Shown here: positions 1 through 6,500 of the stretch, in pieces | Numbering within the stretch: the first letter of the stretch is position 1 | How the letters are laid out: every line of letters begins with the position of its first letter | Assembly: GCA_038886595.1 (NCBI GenBank) | Contig: JAWALV010000011.1 | Coordinates: 1-15,111 of the forward strand | Reading direction: 5' to 3' | Source: CAKZRD01 sp038886595 | GTDB taxonomy: Archaea; Nanobdellota; Nanobdellia; Pacearchaeales; GW2011-AR1 | Length of the DNA: 15,111 bases | Position numbers and translations under genes: made by a program | The notes under the pieces: generated by a model | The model's input: only the letters and a program-made list of their open reading frames with translations | Databases searched by the model: none | Told to the model about the DNA's origin: nothing

Positions 1-3000
1 AATTCTTTTTTTGATAATCAAACTTCTCTTTCAAACAAAGCGTGTGGTAATTGCGAAGGGGGTTTTTCTAGAAATACCAACGAAATGAAGAATATTTTAA
101 CTTATTTCAATAAAGGATGGTTTATTAATTATACTAGAAGTCATAATTTAAACAATGGCTATCCTTTCTTGGCATGGCAGGTTAATAATAATAATTTTGA
201 TTGGTTAATTTATTCTGATGAAGATCATGACATATCTTATTTCTGTGGTGGTTCAGGAACCAAAGATGATCCTTATCAAATCTGTACTTGCCAACAATTG
301 CAGAATATGAGATTGAATTTAACCGCTCATTATAAGATAATGAACGATATAGATTGTTCTGCAACAATAAACTGGAATTCAGGACAGGGATTTGAGCCGA
401 TTGGATTTTCTAGACATATTTCTTTCAACGGAACTCTGAATGGCCAGAATTATAAAATAATTAATTTGTATATAAATAGGCCAAGCCAAGATTATGTTGG
501 TTTGTTTGGCTATTCTTTTGGAGGAGGGAGAATAGGAAATTTAACTTTAATTAATTCAAGTATTAAAGGTAAAGATTATGTTGGAGGTTTAGTAGGATAT
601 TCAGATAGAAAAAGTGAAGTTTCCAATTTTTTCTATGGAGGAAAAGTTGAAGGTAGAAATTTTATTGGAGGTATTTCTGGTTTTTCTTTTTATGAAAATA
701 TTTTTTCCAATGTTTCAAGCTCAGGAAATATTTCTGGAAATTCTTTTTTAGGTGGTTTAATAGGATATTCTTTTTCTTATCTTTTGAATTCGTATAGTTT
801 TGCAAATGTTTCAGGTGTTTTTGGTTTGGGCGGTTTAGTTGGAGTTTATGGAGATGGACCAATTAAAAACTCTTATTATAATTTTAATAAGACTTTTATT
901 AATGAGAGAAATGCAATAACAATAGGTGCTTTGTATGAGGAAGATTTCAACGAATGGTTTAACAATAATAAATTCATTAACATAAGTACAAGATTAACAA
1001 GAGAAGACGATTATTATTTAATAAACAATATAAGTGATTTTAAGCAATTGTTAATTTTTGGTCAAGGATTGCCTTCTTCTACTTTCAAATTTAAACTAAA
1101 TAATGATTTGGATTTATCTAATGAAAATGACTTTTATATACCTTATCTATCAGGTGAATTTGATGGAAGATACAATAATATTTCAAATGTTAATGTCAAT
1201 CTTTCTTTCTTAGTTGGTGGCGGTGTTTTCGGCGTAATCTTTAAAGCTAATGTTTCAAATTTAATAATTGGAGGGGGTTCTTATTTAGGAAGACGGTTTA
1301 TAGGAGGTTTGACAGGATATAACGCTTGGAGCAATATTGTAAATTCTTCTAACGGATTGAATGTTTCTGGTATTGAACATGTAGGAGGATTAGTTGGTTT
1401 TAATATTGGTGGTGTTTCTAACTCTTTTAATGAGGGACAAGTTTCAGGAAGTTCAAATGTTGGAGGCATTATAGGAACTAATAGAGCTTTTTTTGCAGGC
1501 AATGTAACAAATGTATATAATAAGGGTAGAGTTTCAGGAAGCTCAAATGTCGGTGGCATTGTTGGTTTTAATGGAGATTTTATAAATATTAGAAATTCAT
1601 TCAATAACGGAAGGGTTTCTTCAACAAATCAAATAGTAGGAGGTCTTGTTGGCATTAATAAAGGAGATATCTTTAATTCTTACAACACAGGCAATGTTTC
1701 TGGGAATTCTAGTGTCGGTGGTCTTGTTGGTGCTTATTTGAACGGAACAATCTCTAATTCTTATTTTTCTAAAGGCCCTAATAACGGCAACGGAATTTAT
1801 GAACCAAACCAGAGCTTTTATAAAAATATTTCCCATAGCGTTTATTCTAGTTGGAATATTTCTCTTTCAACTTACAATTTAAACAATGGCTATCCTTTCT
1901 TGGCATGGCAGGTTAATAATTCAAGTTCTGTTTGGTTGTTAAATCCAAATGCAGACCCAGAAGCAATTGATATTTTTGAATGTCTTGTAATAAATGAGCC
2001 AGGAAATTATGTTCTTCAAAACAATCTTCAATCTGTTGGAGATTGTATTGTTATTAATGCCAATAATGTTTTCTTAAATATGAATAGCAAGAGAGTCTCA
2101 TCCAGTCAGGGTTCTGGTGTTTTGTCTATTGGAAAAAATAATGTAACAATCACAAATGGTTTGTTGAATAATAGTTTTAAGGGAGTTTCATTTTCTGGAA
2201 TGTCAAACTCTCTAATAATAATGGTTAATTTCACTAATAATAGTTTAGCTTTGAATCTTTCTGGATTTAATAATATTGTAAATAATTCTTTCTTTGTAAA
2301 TAATTTGAAGGCAGTAGAGTCTCTTGGAAATAATTCTTTAATATTCTCAAACGAGTTTGGCGAGATAAGATGGAATGGAAATTTAGATGTAGGAGGGGTT
2401 GTTGATGGATTTACAAAATATTCAAGATTAAATTTTGATAGCATATCTTTTTCAAAAGGAAGGGTTGTTGTTGAAGATCTTTTATTAATTGATAATCCTT
2501 CTTTAAATTCAAGTGTTCATGTGAGATTTAACGATAGTTACAGGGACAATTTTTTAGATAGGTATTTAAAGATGGGAGTTTCAGGAAAGCCATGCAATTC
2601 TATAACAATTCCAACATGTATAAATACTACTTCCTTGAAATCTTCCCCTATTTTGTTTAATGTTTCTCCTCACATAGGAAATGGGGAAATAGCTGTTGGT
2701 TTCTTCCCTGGCAAAGTGAAAAGAATTGATTTATATAAAGGTTGGAATTTCATAAGCTTCACTGATCCAAATTTAGAAAAAGATCAAAACGAAAGCGAGG
2801 TTTTAGGAGAGATAAATATAAGTTTGTCAAAAGGATGGAATTTAATAGGTTATCCAACTCCTTACGAGAAAGATTTTAGGGAATCTGTTTTTATAAACGG
2901 AACTCCTCTAATTAATGCTTCGAGAGAAGGAATAATAAAAGGCGGGCTTATTTATTATAATAAAGTTGGACAAGAGGAAAACCCTTCATTTAAATATGTC

Positions 3001-3471
3001 GGAGTTTCAGGTTCAGGGGAAAGTATTTTAAGAGAAGCTCGCGGTTATTACATTTATGCAGAGGAAAACAACACAATTTTAACATACAGAAGAGTTATCC
3101 CAATAGAACACCAAAACAGAACAAACAGCTACAAAATCCGCATCGGCGACATCCACTTCATCAACAAGTCAAGCGGAGAGGTAAGGAATATAACGAGGGC
3201 GGTTGAGCCGGAAAATGTTTCTCAATGGATAGGACAAACTTATAGAGGATGGTTTGGAAGTTGTAGGCCTTATTTAACTGATAGAGGTTCATTGAGGGAG
3301 AATTGTACTGGAACTTCAACGATTTACTGGTGGGATGCTCGGATGTATGGTGAAGGAAAAGGAGATTTTGGTACGAAACCTTATAATAGTCTTGAAGAGA
3401 TAGACGCCTCAAAAGGAGTGTTTGTTAAGTTTAACTATCCGGATTTAGCAATTTTGTTGCCAGGAGAATAA
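1..3471 (+). CDS. GLUG-repeat and NosD-like beta-helix surface protein, 5'-truncated by window edge
   Basis: Probable large secreted or cell-surface adhesin-like protein. The frame stays open from base 1 through the ATG at 85, and the residues before that Met (N-S-F-F-D near base 1, then N-E-M-K) match the spacer that usually ends a GLUG module. The true start and any signal peptide therefore lie upstream. Order: end of one module; GLUG repeats (G-G-L-V-G cores) at about 496-850 and 1303-1734; a NosD/parallel beta-helix-like segment at about 1975-2460 (C-I-V-I-N-A-N-N-V-F-L-N); two K-G-W-N segments near 2740 and 2835 of a type common in archaeal secreted proteins; and a Cys-containing tail. 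Many N-X-S/T sequons suggest glycosylation. No C-terminal membrane anchor or sorting signal is visible, so attachment is unknown. Function beyond surface adhesion is inference. Confidence 0.85.
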   Translation, partial: NSFFDNQTSLSNKACGNCEGGFSRNTNEMKNILTYFNKGWFINYTRSHNLNNGYPFLAWQVNNNNFDWLIYSDEDHDISYFCGGSGTKDDPYQICTCQQLQNMRLNLTAHYKIMNDIDCSATINWNSGQGFEPIGFSRHISFNGTLNGQNYKIINLYINRPSQDYVGLFGYSFGGGRIGNLTLINSSIKGKDYVGGLVGYSDRKSEVSNFFYGGKVEGRNFIGGISGFSFYENIFSNVSSSGNISGNSFLGGLIGYSFSYLLNSYSFANVSGVFGLGGLVGVYGDGPIKNSYYNFNKTFINERNAITIGALYEEDFNEWFNNNKFINISTRLTREDDYYLINNISDFKQLLIFGQGLPSSTFKFKLNNDLDLSNENDFYIPYLSGEFDGRYNNISNVNVNLSFLVGGGVFGVIFKANVSNLIIGGGSYLGRRFIGGLTGYNAWSNIVNSSNGLNVSGIEHVGGLVGFNIGGVSNSFNEGQVSGSSNVGGIIGTNRAFFAGNVTNVYNKGRVSGSSNVGGIVGFNGDFINIRNSFNNGRVSSTNQIVGGLVGINKGDIFNSYNTGNVSGNSSVGGLVGAYLNGTISNSYFSKGPNNGNGIYEPNQSFYKNISHSVYSSWNISLSTYNLNNGYPFLAWQVNNSSSVWLLNPNADPEAIDIFECLVINEPGNYVLQNNLQSVGDCIVINANNVFLNMNSKRVSSSQGSGVLSIGKNNVTITNGLLNNSFKGVSFSGMSNSLIIMVNFTNNSLALNLSGFNNIVNNSFFVNNLKAVESLGNNSLIFSNEFGEIRWNGNLDVGGVVDGFTKYSRLNFDSISFSKGRVVVEDLLLIDNPSLNSSVHVRFNDSYRDNFLDRYLKMGVSGKPCNSITIPTCINTTSLKSSPILFNVSPHIGNGEIAVGFFPGKVKRIDLYKGWNFISFTDPNLEKDQNESEVLGEINISLSKGWNLIGYPTPYEKDFRESVFINGTPLINASREGIIKGGLIYYNKVGQEENPSFKYVGVSGSGESILREARGYYIYAEENNTILTYRRVIPIEHQNRTNSYKIRIGDIHFINKSSGEVRNITRAVEPENVSQWIGQTYRGWFGSCRPYLTDRGSLRENCTGTSTIYWWDARMYGEGKGDFGTKPYNSLEEIDASKGVFVKFNYPDLAILLPGE
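145..189 (+). repeat. 45-bp direct repeat, copy 1
   Basis: Identical over 45 bases to 1876-1920. It encodes the module-ending peptide N-L-N-N-G-Y-P-F-L-A-W-Q-V-N-N. The copies are 1731 bp apart (577 codons), so both are read in the same frame. Confidence 0.95.
496..1734 (+). repeat. Two arrays of GLUG repeats inside the surface-protein gene
   Basis: Degenerate repeats of about 26-30 codons with a G-G-[LI]-[VIS]-G core. Cores begin near 496, 583, 667, 751 and 829 in the first array, and 1303, 1384, 1462, 1552, 1639 and 1717 in the second. The arrays are separated by a non-repeat stretch at about 860-1290. The copies at 1441-1470 and 1531-1560 match at 27 of 30 bases, which points to recent duplication of that unit. 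Confidence 0.85.
1876..1920 (+). repeat. 45-bp direct repeat, copy 2
   Basis: Exact second copy of 145-189. It closes the second GLUG module just before the beta-helix segment. The sequence diverges immediately outside the 45 bases on both sides. Confidence 0.95.
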
Positions 3472-3565
3472 AAATTAATAGATATTAATGTAGGAAGCAC
3501 TAAGTAAAGATGAGTGTTAAGTTAATGTTTAATAAATTTTTAGCAATTAAAAATTAATAAAAAAT

Positions 3566-3594
3566 AAAAAAATCGCGCGCGGCTTTTTGTTTTT
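3566..3594 (+). terminator. Possible terminator after the GLUG gene
   Basis: An A-tract, a self-complementary CG run and then a T-tract sit about 95 bp after the stop codon at 3471. The CG run stands out in an AT-rich spacer. It can fold as A-tract/T-tract arms closed by a short GC stem, followed by more T. The loop would be tight, so this is tentative. Confidence 0.4.
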
Positions 3595-3621
3595 AACTTC
3601 TAAATAGTAACAACCGAAAAA

Positions 3622-3629
3622 TTTAAATA
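3622..3629 (+). promoter_or_regulatory. TATA box of the PEP-CTERM-like gene
   Basis: TTTAAATA, centred 25.5 bp before the ATG at 3651, with an A-rich stretch just upstream where BRE would lie. The spacing predicts transcription starting at the ATG itself (leaderless) and argues against the in-frame GTG at 3633. Confidence 0.7.
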
Positions 3630-3650
3630 CTAGTGTTTTTTTATTTATGT

Positions 3651-4409
3651 ATGGCCAGAGAAAAATCATTCGGAAGAAGCATAAAGAGAGGATTAACTAG
3701 TTTATTGACAGCAGGAGCGATTGGATTAGTAAGTTTAGCTCCAAGAAATTCTAATGCTGATATGATAAGAAATATAATTTCACCAGGCGATGCTTATCCT
3801 GCTGTTGGTGGTTCAGAAATGTTCCTGCGAAATATGGAAGGCGGGGAGTTGGGTGAAGATAGATTTGATGCTGAGAGTTGGCCAGAGAGACCTCCAGGAA
3901 GTCCTCCTGTTTGGTTAAGGGTTTATTCTGACCAATGGAGAATTTATTATAATAATCCAAATGATTATCCTCTTTGGATTGACGCCCGACCTTATTCTGG
4001 TCCGGATGCGAATCAGCCATTTCCGTTGAGGGCAGATGTTCAGGGATTAGGAGAGGGAGAGACAATCAGTGCGAACAATTGTTATTTCACTTTCCAAGCG
4101 CAAAATGGTTATGGGACAGACGGTGGCTATAGGGATATTGGCTTGAGAGATTTCTACAACTGGACATTAAGTTTAAATCCAACTTATGCTCAATTCACAG
4201 ACGGAAGCTACACAAAGAGCGGAAGCTTTGATTTGACACAAGGCCAAACATTCAATACACCTGCTTTTAACATTTATAATGTTCCTGGAAACACAAAATT
4301 CTTAGAGTTTAATTTGACCCCTTCAATAATACCAGAAGCACCAACAGGTTCAGTTGTCGCTGCTAGCTTGGCAATTTTGGGGCTTCTGCAACGGCGGAGA
4401 AATAGGTGA
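3651..4409 (+). CDS. Secreted protein with PEP-CTERM-like C-terminal sorting signal
   Basis: Predicted 252-residue exported protein of unknown function. Residues 1-14 are basic (R-S-I-K-R-G), 15-30 form a hydrophobic core, and a signal-peptidase-like N-S-N-A/D site falls near residue 36. The middle is polar, rich in Pro, Tyr and Trp, and matches no domain I know. The end has the three-part layout of PEP-CTERM substrates: I-P-E-A-P-T-G (227-233), a short hydrophobic segment (234-247) and the basic tail R-R-R-N-R. In bacteria such tails are handled by exosortase; archaea have related archaeosortases for PGF-CTERM and similar tails. No sortase gene lies in this window. The ATG start is chosen over GTG at 3633 because of the TATA spacing. 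Base use is richer in G and C than in the housekeeping genes, consistent with transfer, which remains inference. Confidence 0.75.
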   Translation: MAREKSFGRSIKRGLTSLLTAGAIGLVSLAPRNSNADMIRNIISPGDAYPAVGGSEMFLRNMEGGELGEDRFDAESWPERPPGSPPVWLRVYSDQWRIYYNNPNDYPLWIDARPYSGPDANQPFPLRADVQGLGEGETISANNCYFTFQAQNGYGTDGGYRDIGLRDFYNWTLSLNPTYAQFTDGSYTKSGSFDLTQGQTFNTPAFNIYNVPGNTKFLEFNLTPSIIPEAPTGSVVAASLAILGLLQRRRNR

Positions 4410-4611
4410 CACTAACAATTCAATAGAAGTTTTTCTTCAAGTTTCAGGAATTTCTTCTGGAAAAACTTATACAATTCAACATTCTCCCGACTTAGTTAAT
4501 TGGACAAATTATCTTAGCAGAGTTTCTACAAATAATACAAATGATTTATCAATAATCCTTACAGGAAGTCCGCCAAGAGCTTTTTTTAGAGTTAAGTACT
4601 TTAAAGATTGA
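4354..4611 (+). pseudogene. C-terminal fragment of an extracellular beta domain (gene remnant)
   Basis: The frame is open from 4330, after a stop at 4327. It overlaps the end of the PEP-CTERM-like gene, and its only early start is the TTG at 4354. The first 16 or so residues are just the other gene read out of frame. Convincing protein sequence begins near 4411: T-Y-T-I-Q-H-S-P-D-L-V-N-W-T, later P-P-R-A-F-F-R-V. That pattern is familiar from the C-terminal beta domains of secreted bacterial proteins, especially Verrucomicrobia and Planctomycetes. With no signal peptide, promoter or body, it looks like the surviving tail of a gene whose 5' part was replaced or lost. A real 85-residue protein cannot be excluded. 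Confidence 0.5.
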
Positions 4612-4614
4612 TGG

Positions 4615-4630
4615 TTTATTTTAAAATAAA
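4615..4630. repeat. 16-bp perfect AT palindrome between convergent genes
   Basis: TTTATTTTAAAATAAA lies between the ends of the plus-strand fragment and the minus-strand ATPase. It could form a short hairpin at the RNA level, but in this base composition it may be chance. Confidence 0.4.
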
Positions 4631-4668
4631 AAAACTTATTGTTGGAGATTTGCAAAAATATGGATAAA

Positions 4669-5913
4669 TCAGAAGCCGAGCAAAAACTTCCAGGCAGGGA
4701 TTATTTGAATTTTTTTATCTTTGATAAAAATTTCTTTTTCTTCATTTTTTGAAATTAAAATTCCTTCTTTTTTATCAAATTTTTTCATAAAATCAATAAG
4801 CCCTTTAAAGTCGCTGTCATCTATTTTATTTTGGTATTTTATTTCGATTGGAATTTCATCTTTTACAATATCAACCTCGCTTTTTTCCGTCCAAAAAAAA
4901 GTTGAATCTAAATGATTTACAATAAGGGTTTCAATAATTTTCCCGAGAAATTCATCACCAAATTCTTTTTTGTAAATTTTTATTAAACTTATATCTGTTG
5001 GATAGGCCTTTTTTCTTTTTCTTAGTGTTGAAATTTTTGTTTTTCTGTAATTTCCAAGCAGCTTAATTAAAAAGCTATTTTCAAGATAAAAAATATAATT
5101 CTTTATTACTCTCCTATCTCTTCCTAATTGTTTTGCCAAGGATTGGTAGTCAATATAAACTCCTGGGTTTGTTGAAATTATTTCTAAAAGAATCTTAACT
5201 AAATCAGGATCCTCAATTCTAAACAATTTTGGTATGTCTTTATATACTATTTTGTCAACTACTAAAGATTTTATATATTCGTCAAATTTTTTTTCGTTAA
5301 GAGAAAAACTCTCGGGAAAGCCGCCTTTGTTTATATATTCTAAGAATAAAGGTTTTATTTCTGTTTCATATTTCATTTCTTTTTTTCCTTTAAAAAGAAC
5401 AAATTCTTTAAATGAAAAAGGTTTTAAGAAAATTTCAAAAATTCTCCCTGCAAGCGTTTCTTTTGTTTTTTTTTTCACAAATAAGGATTCAGAGCTAGAA
5501 ATTACAAATTTTAGTTTTGGATAAAGATCATAATACTTTTTTAATGAGTTTTCCCAGTTTCTGCATTTTTGTATTTCATCTAAAAAGATATAGCACTTCT
5601 CTTCCCTTAAATCTTTATTTTGAAATTCTTTATAAGATTCAATAACTTCCTCTATTGAAAAAAAATTATCATCAAAAGAGAAAAAGAAGATGTTCTCCTT
5701 TTTGTTTTTTTCAAGAAGTTTTTCTATTAGCTGATACATTATTGTTGTTTTTCCCGTTCTTCTTAATCCAACTAAAGCAATAATAAACTTCTTTTCTAGG
5801 AGATTTTCAACTAAAGAATATTTTTCTCTTTTAAAAGGAAGAGCCAGTTCTTTATCTACTTTTTCTTTAATCCACCAATGATTAAATTGTTCTAGTTTTT
5901 GTTTTTCTATAAT
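4669..5913 (-). CDS. AAA_14/DUF4143 family ATPase, start codon uncertain
   Basis: Archaeal/bacterial P-loop ATPase of the AAA_14-DUF4143 type; cellular role not established. Numbered from 5913: W-W near residue 20, Walker A G-L-R-R-T-G-K-T-T (49-57, Lys55), Walker B I-F-L-D-E (Asp112-Glu113), the family motif L-A-G-R...L-K-P-F-S-F-K-E near 155-170, a winged-helix-like stretch, and a C-terminal DUF4143 region with E-V-D (346-348) and I-E-I-K (356-359) in a PD-(D/E)XK-like arrangement. The first ATG in frame (5739) lies after the P-loop, so it would give a protein without Walker A. The frame is open back to a stop at 5998-6000 and contains no ATG, GTG or TTG before 5739. A TATA box 25.5 bp upstream points to the ATT at 5913. 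The gene may instead carry a frameshift (see 5907-5954). Confidence 0.8.
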   Translation of the reverse strand: MIEKQKLEQFNHWWIKEKVDKELALPFKREKYSLVENLLEKKFIIALVGLRRTGKTTIMYQLIEKLLEKNKKENIFFFSFDDNFFSIEEVIESYKEFQNKDLREEKCYIFLDEIQKCRNWENSLKKYYDLYPKLKFVISSSESLFVKKKTKETLAGRIFEIFLKPFSFKEFVLFKGKKEMKYETEIKPLFLEYINKGGFPESFSLNEKKFDEYIKSLVVDKIVYKDIPKLFRIEDPDLVKILLEIISTNPGVYIDYQSLAKQLGRDRRVIKNYIFYLENSFLIKLLGNYRKTKISTLRKRKKAYPTDISLIKIYKKEFGDEFLGKIIETLIVNHLDSTFFWTEKSEVDIVKDEIPIEIKYQNKIDDSDFKGLIDFMKKFDKKEGILISKNEEKEIFIKDKKIQIIPAWKFLLGF

Positions 5914-5954
5914 AGATACATTAAGATGTACATATTTATAAACTTTGTGTTCAT
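5907..5954 (-). other. 15-codon ORF overlapping the ATPase 5' end (leader or frameshifted N-terminus)
   Basis: The ATG at 5954-5952 opens a reading frame of 15 codons (M-N-T-K-F-I-N-M-Y-I-L-M-Y-L-L), ending in TAG at 5909-5907. That stop shares bases with an ATA codon in the ATPase frame. A TATA box centred 25.5 bp upstream of this ATG fits the leaderless rule seen elsewhere in the window. It may be the original ATPase N-terminus separated by a one-base indel, or a coupled leader peptide. Confidence 0.45.
5935..5942 (-). promoter_or_regulatory. Second TATA-like box pointing to ATT 5913
   Basis: TTTATAAA on the minus strand, centred 25.5 bp before the ATT codon at 5913 in the ATPase frame. 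It competes with the box at 5976-5983. Confidence 0.45.
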
Positions 5955-5975
5955 CAGAATGTACAATCTTATTTA

Positions 5976-5983
5976 AATTTAAA
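5976..5983 (-). promoter_or_regulatory. TATA-like box pointing to ATG 5954
   Basis: TTTAAATT on the minus strand, inside the palindrome at 5971-5984, centred 25.5 bp before the ATG at 5954. Confidence 0.5.
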
Positions 5984-5987
5984 TAGC

Positions 5988-6009
5988 AACCAAAAAACTA
6001 AGTTTGGTT
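5988..6009 (-). terminator. Hairpin downstream of tRNA-Ala, possible terminator
   Basis: AACCAAA (5988-5994) pairs with TTTGGTT (6003-6009) across an 8-base loop, about 40 bp past the tRNA 3' end. In the tRNA direction the hairpin includes a short T run. Weak evidence only. Confidence 0.25.
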
Positions 6010-6049
6010 TTTAAGAACGCGCTTCAAAATTCAATACTTTGAAAAATCA

Positions 6050-6120
6050 TGGACCTGCCGAGAATCGAACTCGGATCTCCTGACTGCCAGCCAGACGTTC
6101 TACCATTAGACCACAGGCCC
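6050..6120 (-). tRNA. tRNA-Ala (anticodon GGC)
   Basis: A 71-nt cloverleaf. The acceptor GGGCCTG pairs with CAGGTCC, including a G3-U70 pair, the alanine identity element. The discriminator is A73. The anticodon loop C-T-G-G-C-A-G puts GGC after U33, and the T arm is CCGAG-TTCGATT-CTCGG. No CCA is encoded and no intron is seen. The D stem has one C-A mismatch. It decodes GCC/GCU. Confidence 0.9.
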
Positions 6121-6141
6121 TTATCTTTGTAAAAAAATAAA

Positions 6142-6149
6142 TATATAAA
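6142..6149 (-). promoter_or_regulatory. TATA box of tRNA-Ala
   Basis: TTTATATA on the minus strand, centred 25.5 bp upstream of the first tRNA base, so transcription should start at or very near the mature 5' end. Confidence 0.65.
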
Positions 6150-6500
6150 AAGCTTTCATTTAATTAATAATCCTGGAAAAAAATTGTGTTTTTTGTAAAA
6201 TTTCGAAAGGAGAATAAAAAGCGATGTTTTTTTGAGACCTCATCAGCAAATTTAGAAATTTAAGATTAATTTATTGGTATTATTAATTTTGATGCCCTTT
6301 AACTATTTAATATTATATTTTTGTTATTTTTAAGAATACACTAAAATATTTTTAGATATTAAAATAAATTTAAGTTTAGAACAAAAAGAGAATAATATTT
6401 ATTCTGAAAAAAAATGAGAATAAATATTCAAAACTATTAAAAAATTCATCTATAAATCTTTATTTTTTTTCATTAATGAAGAATTATTTTTTTGTCTTTC
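6150..6500. other. Gene-free AT-rich spacer with two small hairpins
   Basis: No convincing ORF: the longest ATG frames I traced run about 13 codons. It lies downstream of the dphB unit and upstream of the tRNA-Ala promoter. Two small AT hairpins occur, with arms 6389-6395/6399-6405 and 6418-6422/6425-6429. They flank an A8 run that is T8 in the dphB transcript direction, and more T runs surround them, so the area may end dphB transcription. I see no C/D or H/ACA RNA. Confidence 0.5.

Noticed and set aside
1441..1560. CRISPR-like repeated units
   Set aside because: The 90-bp-spaced copies are coding GLUG repeats in one long frame, and the intervening sequence is coding too, not unique spacers.
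1281..1604. 107-codon minus-strand frame inside the GLUG array
   Set aside because: Its Pro/Thr/Glu repeats are the complement of the GLUG repeats, with no promoter or recognisable domain.
3633..3650. GTG start six codons upstream for the PEP-CTERM-like gene
   Set aside because: The TATA box at 3622-3629 is only about 8 bp away from it, while it is ideally spaced for the ATG at 3651, which also begins a clean signal peptide.
4330..4409. A +1 frameshift joining the PEP-CTERM-like gene to the downstream fragment
   Set aside because: The upstream frame already ends in a complete hydrophobic helix and Arg-rich tail, so no extension is needed, and no slippery site stands out.
6050..6120. Reading this tRNA as tRNA-Gly because of its D arm
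   Set aside because: The 7-base anticodon loop gives GGC after U33, not GCC, and the G3-U70 pair with A73 marks alanine.
6230..6265. C/D box small RNA on the minus strand (TGATGA-like box near 6240)
   Set aside because: No matching D box (CTGA) or C'/D' pair at suitable distance. A single short motif is expected by chance.
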